Counted from the first letter of the stretch, positions 11,700-22,840 are shown. The stretch is DNA of 64,000 bases from Terfezia claveryi (GCA_015179025.1 WHUX01000032.1:186001-250000); one strand, 5' to 3'. Notes: a model not told the origin generated them from the sequence alone. Numbers and translations: made by a program.

Positions 11700-11935
11700 T
11701 CTACCTTTACGGGTTGCTTGCACGGTGCCAGATTGCTTGTCTCGTATTCCTTGCACTATCACGGATTGTATGCACTATGCCCAATTGCCTGTCACGGATT
11801 CCTTGCACTATCACGGATTCCTTGCTTCTTTCACTATGCCAGATTGCCTGTCACGGATTGCTTGCACTGTCACGGATTGCTTGCACTGTCACGGATTGCT
11901 TGCACTGTCACGGATTGCTCCCACCCGCTGACGAA
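11700..11935. repeat. TCACGGATT minisatellite
   Basis: Tandem and degenerate copies of an approximately 19-20-bp unit, TCACGGATTGCTTGCACTG, some with intervening CCAGATTGCCTG. All carry the element-specific TCACGGA core. Confidence 0.9.
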
Positions 11936-12493
11936 CAATACTAGCAATCTGTACTACACGGCCAAACAAAATCCTTACCCAAATATCGGTTAAGAAATAT
12001 ATTAATATACCTTAAATAAATCACAAGACCCGTCACCATAACTATAACAAAAATCCTTCCCACATCCTACAAAACCTGAAAAATCCTTCCTAACCTCACT
12101 TGAGTTTACCAATAATCCCCCGTAAATCAATTCATACAACTATACAACATAGAAAGAAAAAAAAAAAACTCTTCAAAGCAAAACCAAATGCCCTAAACGT
12201 TCCCTAAAAAAAGCACTTGGCTGGTGGGATGGTGTTCAACTGGTAGGAAGTCGGGTACCGGAACCTAATTCGCCAAAGATTCCAATATTTACCTTGGCTG
12301 TCAGGCGTTCGGGTATCTGTGTTCCTTGGTAATTGACATCTAAACCGGAATCGTATAACATCAGGGCGGTCCCTCTTCGACCGTTGATGTAAACCTCCCC
12401 ACGTTGTGGTCGTTCTTGTAACTATATATTTCATCCTCAGTAACAGTGAACCTTCTGCTAGGTGATGTACGGTATGCTAACACAAGGGAATGA
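11936..12493. other. Spacer between the left hAT end and the H3-like gene
   Basis: AT-rich, with an A-run near 12152-12168. No gene seen; it probably contains the 3' UTR of the leftward H3-like gene. Confidence 0.4.
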
Positions 12494-13431
12494 TTATTGG
12501 ATACCTGCGCCTCCTCCTCCTGCTGCCCCTCCGCCTGCTACTGCCCCTACCGTTGCTGCTGCTTCTCCTCCTCCTCCTGCCCCTGGTCCTGCTCCGGCTG
12601 CTGCTGCTGCTGCTACCACCACCCCTGGTCCTCCCCCTGCTCCTGGTCCTACTCCTGCTGCTGCTGCTGCTGCTGCTCCTCCTCCTCCTGCCCCTGCTGC
12701 TGCTGCTGGCCCTCCTCCTCCGGCTGGTCTCGGTACTGCACGGCGTCCTCTTTTTGCTTTTTGGGGCATTCGTCGGCTCACAAGAGGTACATGTGGAAAT
12801 GCCCCCGGCATATTACCCCCGGCCAATATATTCTCCTGAATTTTATGCCATAGTCTAACATCCCGCTGTAGGATTGTTTGTCTATTGTGTGTTTCACCGC
12901 CTTGTGTTGCAATTAGGTTCACCGCTTTTTCCGTATTCGTGATTAGTCATATTTGTCCGTGACAGCATCTGTGACAGCATCCGTGACATATTTTGACTTA
13001 CTGGTGAAATACTCATGCATATATGCTTCCGCCACCTCCTGTATGGCATCTGTTACCCTCACTTGGATATGCTCTACATTATTCCAATCTATGAACTGCG
13101 AGTATTTGTCGTTATTATCCCTATTCACGTCTTGTACAATCTCCCTGCACAGCCTGCGAAATGCAATCTTCGGAAATATTAGGTCAACGCTTCTCTGTTG
13201 ATTCCTAATCTGACATACGAGGCTGACTGATAATACAGTTAGATTAGTCCTTTTTACTTCATGGAATGGAATGCTTCATGGAATGGAATGCTAACGTCCT
13301 TGTGACCACTTTCTTATGGTTTTTGGTGCCACCGCTTTTTGGGGGGGCACGACTGATTTTATATTCCTAGGGACTTGTGACCTCGCTGGTTGCCCGGGGT
13401 TTTTCTTCGGAACCTGCTTTGTTCTTGCCAT
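12494..13431 (-). CDS. Divergent histone H3 (H3-like/CenH3-like) with Gly/Ala-rich tail, three exons
   Basis: Exons: 13431-13296, 13226-13002, 12924-12494. Intron 1 (69 nt) has donor GTTAGC, branch CTAATCTAAC and acceptor ATCAG; intron 2 (77 nt) has donor GTAAGT, branch GACTAAT and acceptor AAAAG. Product 263 residues. The N-tail starts MARTKQ and aligns without gaps to H3 through Gly44, keeping K4, K9 and K36 but not K14 or K27. Then come alphaN (QIRNQQRS), alpha1 (KIAFRRLCREIVQD), a loop 1 about 14 residues longer than canonical H3, alpha2 (AIQEVAEAYMHEYF, then NLIAT across intron 2) and alpha3 (RQTILQRDVRLWHKI), keeping the Arg and Asp equivalent to R116 and D123. After about residue 150 follows a basic patch (RRMPQKAKRGRR) and ~100 residues of Gly/Ala. 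A long loop 1 recalls CenH3, but the function is unknown. No frame damage is seen. Confidence 0.82.
12513..12730. repeat. GCTGCT/CCTCCT simple repeat coding the H3-like C-tail
   Basis: Triplet-rich tract, mainly GCT, CCT and CTG on the plus strand. In the minus-strand gene frame it encodes Gly/Ala; other frames give Gln/Glu or Pro/Ala. The plus-strand frames here are shadows. Confidence 0.85.
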
Positions 13432-13552
13432 TCTTATATGTTAGCTGGTTAAAGGAGGCGATGAACTTGGTGACCCAGGGGCGATAGTGATGATCTTATA
13501 CGAGACGAAGCAACACAGAGCGTTGTGGGGATCCAGACCTAACTATCAAACA
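13432..13552 (-). promoter_or_regulatory. Remaining proximal promoter of the H3-like gene
   Basis: Only 121 bp separate the ATG from the P0 fold-back element, so P0 has split the upstream region; the displaced distal part should start at 18056. A TATA-like TATAAGA (minus strand) lies directly before the ATG. No other element is certain. Confidence 0.4.
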
Positions 13553-14321
13553 CATCAGGAAAGAAATTTTGGCGTCTGGACGCCCTGCAGAGGCGTCTGG
13601 ACGCCACCGTTTTTTACTCTGCCCCATGTGGCGTCCCGGGCACCCCGAACATGCCCTTCCGCCTAGTTGCCTCCCAGGGCAACCTGTATATGAGCAAGAA
13701 ATACATAGCATCCTGATGCCAACCTGCTCCACCTCGCTTCCCCCGACACCAGGTGTTCAGCTCCTCTGCGTCAGGACGCCCGGCACCCGCTACCCTGCCT
13801 CTGGAGGCCAGCTGCCCACCTTCCCTGCCTCGGGGCACCAGGTGTCTAACTTCCTTGCCTCCGGGCGCCAGGCGTCCACCTTCCCTGCCTCTGTTGGCCA
13901 GGCCAAATATGCCCCACGGGCCGAACCCGGCTCGGGAATACCCGCTGCGGTGGGCAGGTTCAACCCCACCCATTGCGAGTTCCCTGGGTCCCCAACCATG
14001 CCTTAGTTATTGTGTTTAGAACGGGTTGGCCTTTAGCTTCCCTAAAATACAGGCCAGCCCTGTGCTATCAAGCGTACACATAACTGAAGGCGCACTTGCA
14101 AACAAGGATAATAAATGACAATTGTATTTGAAAATCTTTATATACATAAACACGCATCCCATCCACCTCCCCATGTGACTCGTCAACCCTAGCCCATACC
14201 ACCTGCCCCCGACGTAGACCCGCGGAGATAATTCAACAATGCCCTAGACTTACTTCGCTCCTGGCAAATACGGCTAATACTGCGCATGGCGGTATATCGA
14301 AGCGAAGGGATGGTAGAGTTG

Positions 14322-14996
14322 ATATCGGAGGCAAGGCATTGGCGAGTTCATTGGCGAGTTCGGAGGCAAGGCATTGGCGAGTTCGGAGGCAAGGCATTGG
14401 CGACTTCGGAGGTAAGGCATTGGCGACTTGGGAGGCAAGGCATTGGCGAGTTCGGAGGCAAGGCATTGGCGACTTCGGGGGCAAGGCATTGGCGACTCTG
14501 GAGGCAAGGCATTGGCGACTTCGCAGGCAAGGCATTGGGGACTTCGCAGGCAAGGCATTGGCGAGTTCGGAGGTAAGGCATTGTCGAGTTCGGAGGCAAG
14601 GCATTGGCGACTCCGGAGGCAAGGCATTGGCGACTTCGCAGGCAAGGCATTGGGGACTTCGCAGGCAAGGCATTGGCGACTTCGGAGGCAAGGCATTGGC
14701 GAGTTCGGAGGCAAGGCATTGTCGAGTTCGGAGGCAAGGCATTGGCGACTCCGGAGGCAAGGCATTGGCGACTTCAGAGCCAAGGCATTGGCGACTCCGG
14801 AGGCAAGGCATTGGCGACTTCGGAGGCAAGGCATTGGCGACTTCGCAGGCAAGGTATTGGGGACTTCGCAGGCAAGGCATTGGCAACTTCGGAGGCAAGG
14901 CATTGGCGAGTTCGGAGGCAAGGCATTGGCAAGTTCGGAGGCAAGGCATTGGCGAGTTCGGAGGCAAGGCATTGGCGACTTCGGAGGCAAGGCAGT
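14322..14996. repeat. P0 left arm, 23-bp tandem array
   Basis: Nearly thirty copies of a 23-bp unit, GGCAAGGCATTGGCGACTT plus CGGA, with variants GAGTT, GACTC and GGGAC. Because 23 is not a multiple of three, the array cycles through all frames. It carries no stop in any of the six, so long false proteins appear on both strands. Confidence 0.95.
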
Positions 14997-15611
14997 CCTC
15001 ATATTTGCTGTATAGCCTAGATAATCCCGTCAAACTTGTCAGTTATGCTCGCACATCTCGGAGGCCTGCCAATGCTCTCACCTATATCAGCTGAACTTAC
15101 GCGCTCGTTGGAAGAACCCTATGAGCTCGGTTAGCTGTGCGTACACATATCGGAGGCCTGGCAATGCTCTCACCTTTAACAACTGAACTTGCTTACTAGT
15201 AGAAGAACCATATTAGCTAGGTCAGCTATGCGTGTATATATCGGAGGCCTGGCAGAGTGCTCTCATCTCGCTCGTAGTTCTAGAGGTTTGTAGACTTGTG
15301 TTGGGGATAAAATCCGAATGCCCTTGGGAATATTGAGAAGTGTGCCCGCGCCAGCCGCCATATTATTGTAGTTGGGATGGCCGGGAAACTTGGCGTATGC
15401 TGATCCACTCGACTGGGTATGATCAACCCCTCTTGGCAGCCCGCGGCTCGGGAATGCCTGGTAACTCGAGCTAGTGTTGTCTCGCAGCCAACCCGGCGCT
15501 ATGCCTGTACAGGCAATAGTCATATTTGGCTTCGTTGTTCCAAAGCCTACGTACTTTGGTAGGGACGGAGCTCCTCCATTCGCCAGCTCCACATACTATG
15601 TCATGTATTCG

Positions 15612-16045
15612 CCGCGAGAAACCCATGCTTTTGAGGCACATATATATATATATATATATGTGAGAAACGCAGGTTGTTGATGCTTATATGTATATATGCG
15701 AGAAACTCATGCTTTAGAGGCTTCTATATATATGCGAGAAACTCATGCTTTAGAGGCTTCTTTATATATGCGAGAAACTCATGCTTTTGAAGCACATATA
15801 TATGTATATAAGTATATATGAGAAACTCATGCTTTAGAGGCTTCTTTATATATGCGAGAAACTCGTGCTTTAGAGGCTTCTTTATATCTTCGAGAAACTC
15901 ATGCTTTTGAGGTACACATATATATATATCTATATATGCGAGAAACGCAGGTTGTTGATGCTTATATATATATATGCGAGAAACTCATGCTTTAGAGGCT
16001 TCTTTATATATCCGAGAAACTCATGCTTTTGAGACACATATATAT
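15612..16045. repeat. P0 loop array
   Basis: Tandem units of about 35-40 bp with TATATGCGAGAAACTCATGC followed by TTTAGAGGCTTC or TTTTGAGGCACA. It is related to the loops of P1, P2 and P3 (shared GCGAGAAACTC core). Confidence 0.9.
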
Positions 16046-16694
16046 ATATATGTTTACAGCATGCCTTCCTACAATATATACCAGCGGCGTATACATGGAC
16101 GCATAGCGAGGTTGCGACTGGATCCGTCCCTACCAAAGTACGCAGGCTTTGGGACAACGAAGCCAAATATGACTATTGCCTGCACAGGCATAGCGCTGGG
16201 TTGGCTGCGAGACAACACTAGCTCGAGTTACCAGGCATTCCCGAGCCGCGGGCTGCCAAGAGGGGTTGATCATACCCAGTCGAGTGGATCAGCATATGCC
16301 AAGTTTCCCGGCCATCCCAACTACAATAATACGGCGGCTGGCGCGGGCACACTTCTCAATATTCCCAAGGGCATTCAGATTTTATCCCCAACACAAGTCT
16401 ACAAACCTCTAGAACTACGAGCGAGATGAGAGCACTCTGCCAGGCCTCCGATATATACACGCATAGCTGACCTAGCTAATATGGTTCTTCTACCAGCAAG
16501 CAAGTTCAGTTGTTAAAGGTGAGAGCATTGCCAGGCCTCCGATATATGTATGCACAGCTAACCGAGCTCATAGGGTTCTTCCAACGAGCGCGTAAGTTCA
16601 GCTGATATAGGTGAGAGCATTGGCAGGCCTCCGAGATGTGCGAGTATAACTGACAGGTTTGACGGGATTATCTAGGCTATACAGCAAATATGAG

Positions 16695-17325
16695 GACTGC
16701 CTTGCCTCCGAAGTCGCCAATGCCTTGCCTCCGAACTCGCCAATGCCTTGCCTCCGAACTCGCCAATGCCTTGCCTCCGAACTCGCCAATGCCTTGCCTC
16801 CGAACTCGCCAATGCCTTGCCTCCGAAGTCGCCAATGCCTTGCCTACGAAGTCCCCAATACCTTGCCTGCGAAGTCGCCAATGCCTTGCCTCCGAAGTCG
16901 CCAATGCCTTGCCTCCGGAGTCGCCAATGCCTTGCCTCCGAAGTCGCCAATGCCTTGCCTCCGGAGTCGCCAATGCCTTGCCTCCGAACTCGACAATGCC
17001 TTGCCTCCGAACTCGCCAATGCCTTGCCCCCGAAGTCGCCAATGCCTTGCCTCCGAACTCGCCAATGCCTTGCCTCCCAAGTCGCCAATGCCATGCCTCC
17101 GAACTCGCCAATGCCTTGCCTCCCAAGTCGCCAATGCCTTGCCTCCCAAGTCGCCAATGCCTTGCCTCCCAAGTCGCCAATGCCTTGCCTCCCAAGTCGC
17201 CAATGCCTTGCCTCCGAAGTCGCCAATGCCTTGCCTCCGAACTCGCCAATGCCTTGCCTCCGAACTCGCCAATGCCTTGCCTCCGAAGTCGCCAATGAAC
17301 TCGCCAATGCCTTGCCTCCGATATC
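16695..17325. repeat. P0 right arm, 23-bp tandem array (inverse)
   Basis: About 27 units, the inverse complement of the left array (CCAATGCCTTGCCTCCGAAGT core). Unit number and variant order differ slightly from the left arm, so the arms have drifted since duplication. Confidence 0.95.
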
Positions 17326-18053
17326 AACTCTACCATCCCTTCGCTTCGATATACCGCCATGCGCAGTATTAGCCGTATTTGCCAGGAGCGAAGTAAGTCT
17401 AGGGCATCGTTGAATTATCTCCGCGGGTCTACGTCGGGGGCAGGTGGTATGGGCTGGGGTTGACGAGTCACATGGGGAGGTGGATGGGATGCGTGTTTAT
17501 GTATATAAAGATTTTCAAATACAATTGTCATTTATTATCCTTGTTTGCAGGTGCGCCCTCAGTTATGTGTACACTTAATAGCACAGGGCTGGCCTGTATT
17601 TTAGGGAAGCTAAAGGCCAACCCGTTCTAAACACAATAACTAAGGCGTGGTTGGGGACCCAGGGAACTCGCAATGGGTAGGGTTGAACCTGCCCACCACA
17701 GCGGGTATTCCCGAGCCGGGTTCGGCCCGTGGGGCATATTTGGCCTGGCCAACAGAGGCAGGGAAGGTGGACGCCTGGCGCCCGGAGGCAAGGAAGTTAG
17801 ACACCTGGTGCCCCGAGGCAGGGAAGGTGGGCAGCTGGCCTCCAGAGGCAGGGTAGCGGGTGCCGGGCGTCCTGACGTAGAGGAGCTGAACACCTGGTGC
17901 CTAGAGGCAGCGAAGGCATCAGGGCGCAAGGACTCGGGAGGTACGGCGTCAGGAGGACGGGTGTCCCGACGGTGGCCCACCAGCTTGTCAGTTTGCCTTT
18001 TGGGCGCCTGTGGCGTCAGCGGCACGAAAGGCAAACTATTTTCTTTTCTGATG

Positions 18054-18737
18054 CAATGAATCCAAGTTTGCCTGCACGTTCCCTCAAGTTAGCTTAGATA
18101 CATCGATAAAGGAAACCCGACAAAGGAAACGCGACAAATGAAACCCAACAAAGGATATCGACAACTAGCTGTTAGGCTGTTAGTCGTGTACACAATTAAG
18201 CTGAACAAGCATCGTCGTGGCAGATTAACTCGCCTTTTGCCAAATTCCTTTTGGGGACTGACTCATTTTGGCCCCCTTAACGGGGCTGCATATGGGTTAC
18301 TTTTGCCTGCAGGTGGGCTGGGATTACCGGAGGAGACCAGACAAGCTGGGAGGCGATATATACTAGAGTATATATATATACCTATCTATCTCATATGCAA
18401 CCTTAGAACACCGAGGGACTAGTGCAAGCTGACTCATGAGTTGTACCCCAGTCTAAGCCTGCACCACTAGCCTAATATACCGGGCTTGTGCCAACCAGAC
18501 TATACCTTAAGTACTCTATTGTCTACCTAGCGACTAGTCTATACTAACCTATTGCTGTATCCAAAAGAATAATAAATCAACAATCCTGACCCACAATGAT
18601 ATATCAAACAACCAATACCAAACATTCCATCAGATGACAAGGAAATAGAGAAATAATTGCTGGACAACATAGGGATCTGTGACAAAATATAAATTCCGTG
18701 ACAAAGTATAAGCTCTGTGACACCCCATACGTGGTCG
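18054..18737. other. Spacer between P0 and the acidic-tail gene
   Basis: Starts with the right P0 TSD and the displaced upstream region of the H3-like gene. Near 18490 is GTGCCAACCAGACTAT, similar to the start of the copia LTR (3370s), perhaps an LTR scrap. CTGTGACA/CCGTGACA copies occur at 18678-18725. No gene seen. Confidence 0.4.
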
Positions 18738-20095
18738 TTATTCATCTTGTTCTTCTCCCTCGACATCATCCTCTCCTTCACCCTCTTCATCCTCTTCATC
18801 CTCTTTATCCTCTTCATCCTCTTCATCTTCTTCATCCTCTTCATCCTCTTCACCCTCTTCATCTTCTTCATCCTCTTCATCCTCTTCACCTTCTTCATCC
18901 TCTTCACCCTCTTCACCCTCTTCATTCTCTTCATCCCCTTCTTCCACTTCATTCTCCTCAATCCCCTCCACATCCTCGTAATCATCATCATCTGTGTCAC
19001 TCGGGGTAAGTCCTGGGGGTGAATCGCCACCAAGATGAGGCAATCCTTTTTGACGTAGCCTCGATGCTGGCCATAATGAAGTTTCGATTACGCTATCCTT
19101 TACCGAATATACCTTGGCATCATCGTTGGAATCAGTAAGCTCGGCCTCAGTGTCAGATGATGAAAGGTCGTCCTCTAGAACCTGGCCATCGCTTTCATCC
19201 TCGGAGTCCTATGCTATGGTGAATAATATATCACACTTCTGAAGGGAGAGATACATACGGGTTCAATATCCTCAACTGCATCACTTAAACAATCTTCCGC
19301 ACCCCCTTCAGCTATTTCCATTTCCTGTATGATCCGATCAGCTATGGCAATTGCATCGTCCTGTGCATGTGGCTGTTCAATTGGGCCCTCGAACCGTGCG
19401 TATGCTTGGCGTAAAATGGGCTCAACACTAACAACGACGCTAAACTCATTTACTGGCTTTGTTCCCGTTTCTTCCAAATCACCTTCTGGAATTGTAAATG
19501 CCGGTATATTATCACCTTCGCCTAGCTCAAGATAAAACCTCTTCTGCGCTTGGGAGAGCCCATACCAGCAATATAAAATATACACCTTCTTCCGAACTAA
19601 CATTACCTCCCAGGTCTTTTGGACAAGTCGTTCGAACTTGCCGCATTGCACATCACTGAGCTGATTCCTCTTCGTCCCAATTGGTGCACCGGTAACAGTG
19701 GCATGCTCACTCTCCGCCACGCCAGCTTTGAGAGCCCTGTTAACTTTTTGGCGCTTCCAGTCTTTGGCTCGTTCGAACGCTAGAAGTGGACCCAGCAATC
19801 TTTTCTGAGTTTCCCGGATTTTTCTGGTGTGTGGATTGGTTGATGTTCCCCAAACTTTACGACCCCCACTAAACTCTTTGTCTGGGTCGAATTCTTTTGA
19901 GCCTCAAGGAAATTCCGCATACTTCTCATATGGGTTTACTGGCGTAACTGGGGCTAGGGCAGGCGTGGCTAGGATAGGCGTGACTGGCACAGTTGTTACA
20001 GAAGTCTTTCTCCGTTTGCATTTATCTGTTGTTCGATTCCCGGATGTTGTGTTCCTCTTCGATGGCATCTTCTTTTTCTGTACGGGGCCTACCAT
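18738..20095 (-). CDS. Unknown cargo protein with long Glu/Asp-rich C-terminus, two exons
   Basis: Exon 1 is taken from the ATG at 20095 (a second ATG is at 20068) to 19259. A 50-nt intron (19258-19209, GTATGT...CATAG) leads to exon 2, 19208-18738, in phase 0; about 435 residues if one in-frame TGA (19906-19904) is bypassed. The N-terminus is basic (MPSKRN, KCKRRK). The middle has no recognised family (motifs VWGTSTNPHTRKIRETQKRL, CGKFERLVQKTWEV, LSQAQKRFYLELG). Exon 2 begins DSEDESDGQVLEDD and ends with about 75 residues of nearly pure Glu/Asp. Such tails occur in histone chaperones and other nuclear proteins, but nothing else supports that role. The frame is open further upstream to 20332 through VTDG repeats, possibly non-coding. 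The TGA may be a RIP-type change or part of an unrecognised intron. Confidence 0.6.
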
Positions 20096-20165
20096 TGTGA
20101 TCCCTTGCTTTGATAGTCTGTTTTTTTGGCTACACGCTTTCTTGTCAGATCTATGGACGTCCTGG

Positions 20166-20290
20166 ACACCATCCGTGACACCGTCCGTGACACCGTCCGT
20201 GACACCGTCCGTGACACCGTCCGTGACACCATCCGTGACACCGTCCGTGACACCGTCCGTGACACCGTCCGTGACACCGTCCGTGACACA
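20166..20290. repeat. 12-bp CCGTGACA minisatellite
   Basis: About ten copies of GTGACACCGTCC (or CCATCC). Each contains the element motif CCGTGACA. On the minus strand it reads VTDG repeats in frame with the acidic-tail gene. Confidence 0.95.
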
Positions 20291-20332
20291 GCCCTTGGAG
20301 CACTTTGGATCATGCATGACCTTGGAGCACAT

Positions 20333-20883
20333 ACCTGCAGAAATGAGGCCTTCTAACCGGCGCTGGCGATAGCCAATAGTGGGTATTATACTGGACGCAG
20401 CATGAGACTTCTACAATTCAGCGAATTACACTATCTTTCCAATTCAGGCAACCCGCAAGGACACAACCTTTGAATATTCTGAGGCCAAGTTATGTGGGTT
20501 AAAATGTCTGTGATGTCTCTGTCAGTAATCTTTCCACCCGCGACTTGCATAGCTGGTCTCCGGTTACAGAACTTAAAGCACTTACCCCTGAATTATCGTG
20601 AGCACAATTTATGTAGGTTGAACTGTCAATGTTTGTTGTGAGAAATGAATGAGATTCTCAGATGCCTCACAAGTTACAGCGAGTTGAAGTGAACAAAGGG
20701 GCAAATTGAACAAAGGGGGAAATTGAACAAAGGCATGCATTCATTCTTTGTATGCAAGCAAACGATCGAGACTACAAGCAAACTTGGATGTTACAAACCG
20801 AAAAAGGAAAATGTGACTTGTATTACTACTAAGCGAGCATATGTCACTAAGCGCATAGATGCATTCCAAATAAACCAGATTTA
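20333..20883. other. Spacer
   Basis: No convincing gene. It includes the upstream region of the acidic-tail gene and the 3' side of the next leftward gene. Confidence 0.4.
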
Positions 20884-21786
20884 TTATTTCTTAAAATTCA
20901 TGGTTATAGGGCCAATATGGGCAATATGGATATTTGAACAGCTAGGCCCGATAAGATGCCCTTCCATTGAGCTGACCATCTCAGGCTGTCTACCTAGACC
21001 TACCCTCCTTTTTTCCCTCCGCTTCCGATCGCGAGCCCTTCGTTGCTTGCGGAGGAGCCACTGTTTAGCGTCCATAGTCCTGAGGGGAGCAACCTCATCC
21101 CCATCCTCATCAGGCAAATGACTTATTACTCGCAATGGGGAACGGGGCTTCACTGGGCAGAAACCAGAAGGGGCGGGGTCTAAAATCATGGGACGTTCTT
21201 GGAAGGCAGAAGCAGATGTAATAAATTGGGATAATTCATATTGCGTGCTTGGGACGGGCTTCTCATTCTCCTTGTTCTCCGGCTGCTCGCTAGGAAAATC
21301 GTCTTCAACTTCCTCACCATCTGTAGGTGCTTCGCTTGGGGTGGCAGGGACTTCTACTGGCCTGCGAGACTGGTAGCGCCGCAGATATCGGTTCCTAAGA
21401 TCACTAGAGTAAAATTCGGATTAGCCGCAGGCTTATAACAAGGTCCTGTTGTTTTCAAGTGATGTGCCCACCACACCGCTATAGCGCCTATTTCTGTCCA
21501 CTGGAGCCTTAACTATTTTCTACCACTACAAGCCGCGGTGCTTTTGGCACGTGCAGTTGCCTATGGCTTCCAAAAGCTCAGTCCCCAGGGAGCAATGAAA
21601 ATACGATCAGAATCTATCCAGTGCAACCGGTCAATTGGGCAAGCCCATTAAGCCCAGAATCGCAAATACCAAGATTACGCGGGATAACTGCAAAACGATG
21701 ATATTGGGCAAGAAACTAAGTATGAGAAGTTCATACCTTGGGGCCATGCTTTGCTCTGGGATTCCTGTGCTCGAGTTGGTATGCAT
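20884..21786 (-). CDS. Unknown basic cargo protein, two exons
   Basis: Exon 1 is 21786-21737 (ATG, MHTNSSTGIPEQSMAP). A 333-nt intron (21736-21404) has donor GTATGA, branch GGCTAATCC and acceptor CTCTAG. Exon 2, 21403-20884, is in register; product 189 residues. It contains LRNRYLRRYQSRRP, an acidic stretch (DGEEVEDDFP, ENKENEK) and a strongly basic segment WLLRKQRRARDRKRREKRR that would act as a nuclear signal or bind nucleic acid. No known family recognised. The frame is intact. It lies in the same orientation as the H3-like and acidic-tail genes, forming a leftward cargo block. Confidence 0.6.
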
Positions 21787-22124
21787 AGTATTGTTCAGTG
21801 TGTGAGATCTTGAGGATGAGGATTATGGTAGTTGAAGAAGTAGCGTAGTGATTGCTGTTACTGTAGTTGAAGGAGCAGCGAGGACATGCGGATTTTATCT
21901 ACCATTGCTATGGCCACTAGCTGGCTATGGTCCACCCTCCAGCCCCTTGATGTCTCTATTGCTAAAGTAAAGGAGTCTCAGAAACGAGATAAGACTATGC
22001 AACTTAGAGCGAAGAAAAAAAGCCAATACCCGATCGGTATGTGGCTGGTCATTACATGTGGAGGTATCTTCTACACGATTGGGAGTTTGATATGGTTGGA
22101 ATCACCCGGCGGTTAGTTGGTTGT
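21787..22124. other. Spacer upstream of the basic-protein gene
   Basis: Promoter side of the leftward gene. A plus-strand frame at 21886-22116 has no supporting features. Confidence 0.35.
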
Positions 22125-22535
22125 CTTGTCATGGATTGTTTGTCTTGTCACAGACTAGTTGACTTATTACTTTGTTGTCTTGTCACGGATTGACTGTCTT
22201 GTCACGGATTGGATTGTCTTGTCACGTACTTGTTGACTTGTTAGTCGGTTAGCACTTGACTTGTCACAGACTGATCGTCTTGTCACGGACTTATCACTGA
22301 GTGATTGTGTTGGTACGTACTGGTTGACTAGTCTGGTTGCACTACCCCTCATAGTTGTCACGGACTAGTTGACTTGTTAGTCTCGATCAGACCCTCGTAG
22401 AGGTTGACTTGTGAGGAGGGTGTTGTGCCAACTAGACTATTGACTTGTCACGGACTAGTTGACTTGTCACGGACTAGTTGACTTGTCACGGAATAGTTGA
22501 CTTGTCACGGACTAGTTGACTTGTCACAGACTGGT
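22125..22535. repeat. TGTCACGGA minisatellite
   Basis: Irregular array of GACTTGTCACGGACTAGTT-type units (about 19 bp), with a break (22320-22440) holding GTTGTGCCAACTAGACTA, similar to the copia LTR start. All array units carry TCACGGA or TCACAGA. Confidence 0.9.
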
Positions 22536-22840
22536 CACTGCTGAGCAGTTTGGTACTTGCGGTTATCCCAAGCAGGCGTAGGTATTTCGTAGCATTACCG
22601 AATATGGTCACATACCGTAGAGCTCCAGTTATTCGGTAGTGTAATTTCAAATTGGGCAGCATACTTAAGTAGTGTTTCTGTTGAGGCTTAACTAAGCAAC
22701 TTTACCCAGCAGGTATAGATTTCATAAGCTAAGTAACCAGATCTTAGCACACTACTAGGTATGTAGGCCAGATTGAAATAAGGCTACTGAGTAACTAGTA
22801 TGTACCGATCTAAAGTAGAATAAAGAGGTACGTAAACAGG

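Larger units (their letters stand above)
13553..18053. mobile_element. P0: 4.5-kb fold-back element inside the hAT
   Basis: Termini CATCAGGAAAGAAA and the inverse of CATCAGAAAAGAAA, with a 2-bp TSD CA (13551-13552, 18054-18055). Its arms are long inverted copies: 13740-14320 pairs with 17330-17910, 15000-15610 with 16050-16680, and the 23-bp arrays pair with each other. The outer arms are GC-rich, with CCTGCCTCTGG-type repeats. The loop is an AT-rich GAGAAACTC array. No transposase; all frames are repeat-derived. Confidence 0.88.

Noticed and set aside
12462..12858. Plus-strand Pro/Ala-, Leu- and Cys-rich frames
   Set aside because: Antisense of the Gly/Ala tail of the spliced H3-like gene; triplet repeats keep every frame open.
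14233..15094. Long repeat proteins (ASSEARHWRVRRQGIGDF type) on both strands
   Set aside because: The 23-bp array is open in all six frames, so frames carry no information; the inverse copy at 16672-17413 behaves the same.
18698..19022. Plus-strand LHPLHP and LFILFI repeat proteins
   Set aside because: Antisense of the GAG/GAA-rich acidic tail in exon 2 of the leftward gene.
20096..20332. VTDG repeats as the true N-terminus of the acidic-tail protein
   Set aside because: The same CCGTGACA motif occurs in introns and spacers across the element, so translation of the minisatellite is not required; ATGs at 20095 and 20068 give a more usual basic N-terminus. Not excluded.
21886..22116. Plus-strand frame with a hydrophobic C-terminus
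   Set aside because: No splice context, promoter or motif; overlaps the upstream region of a leftward gene.
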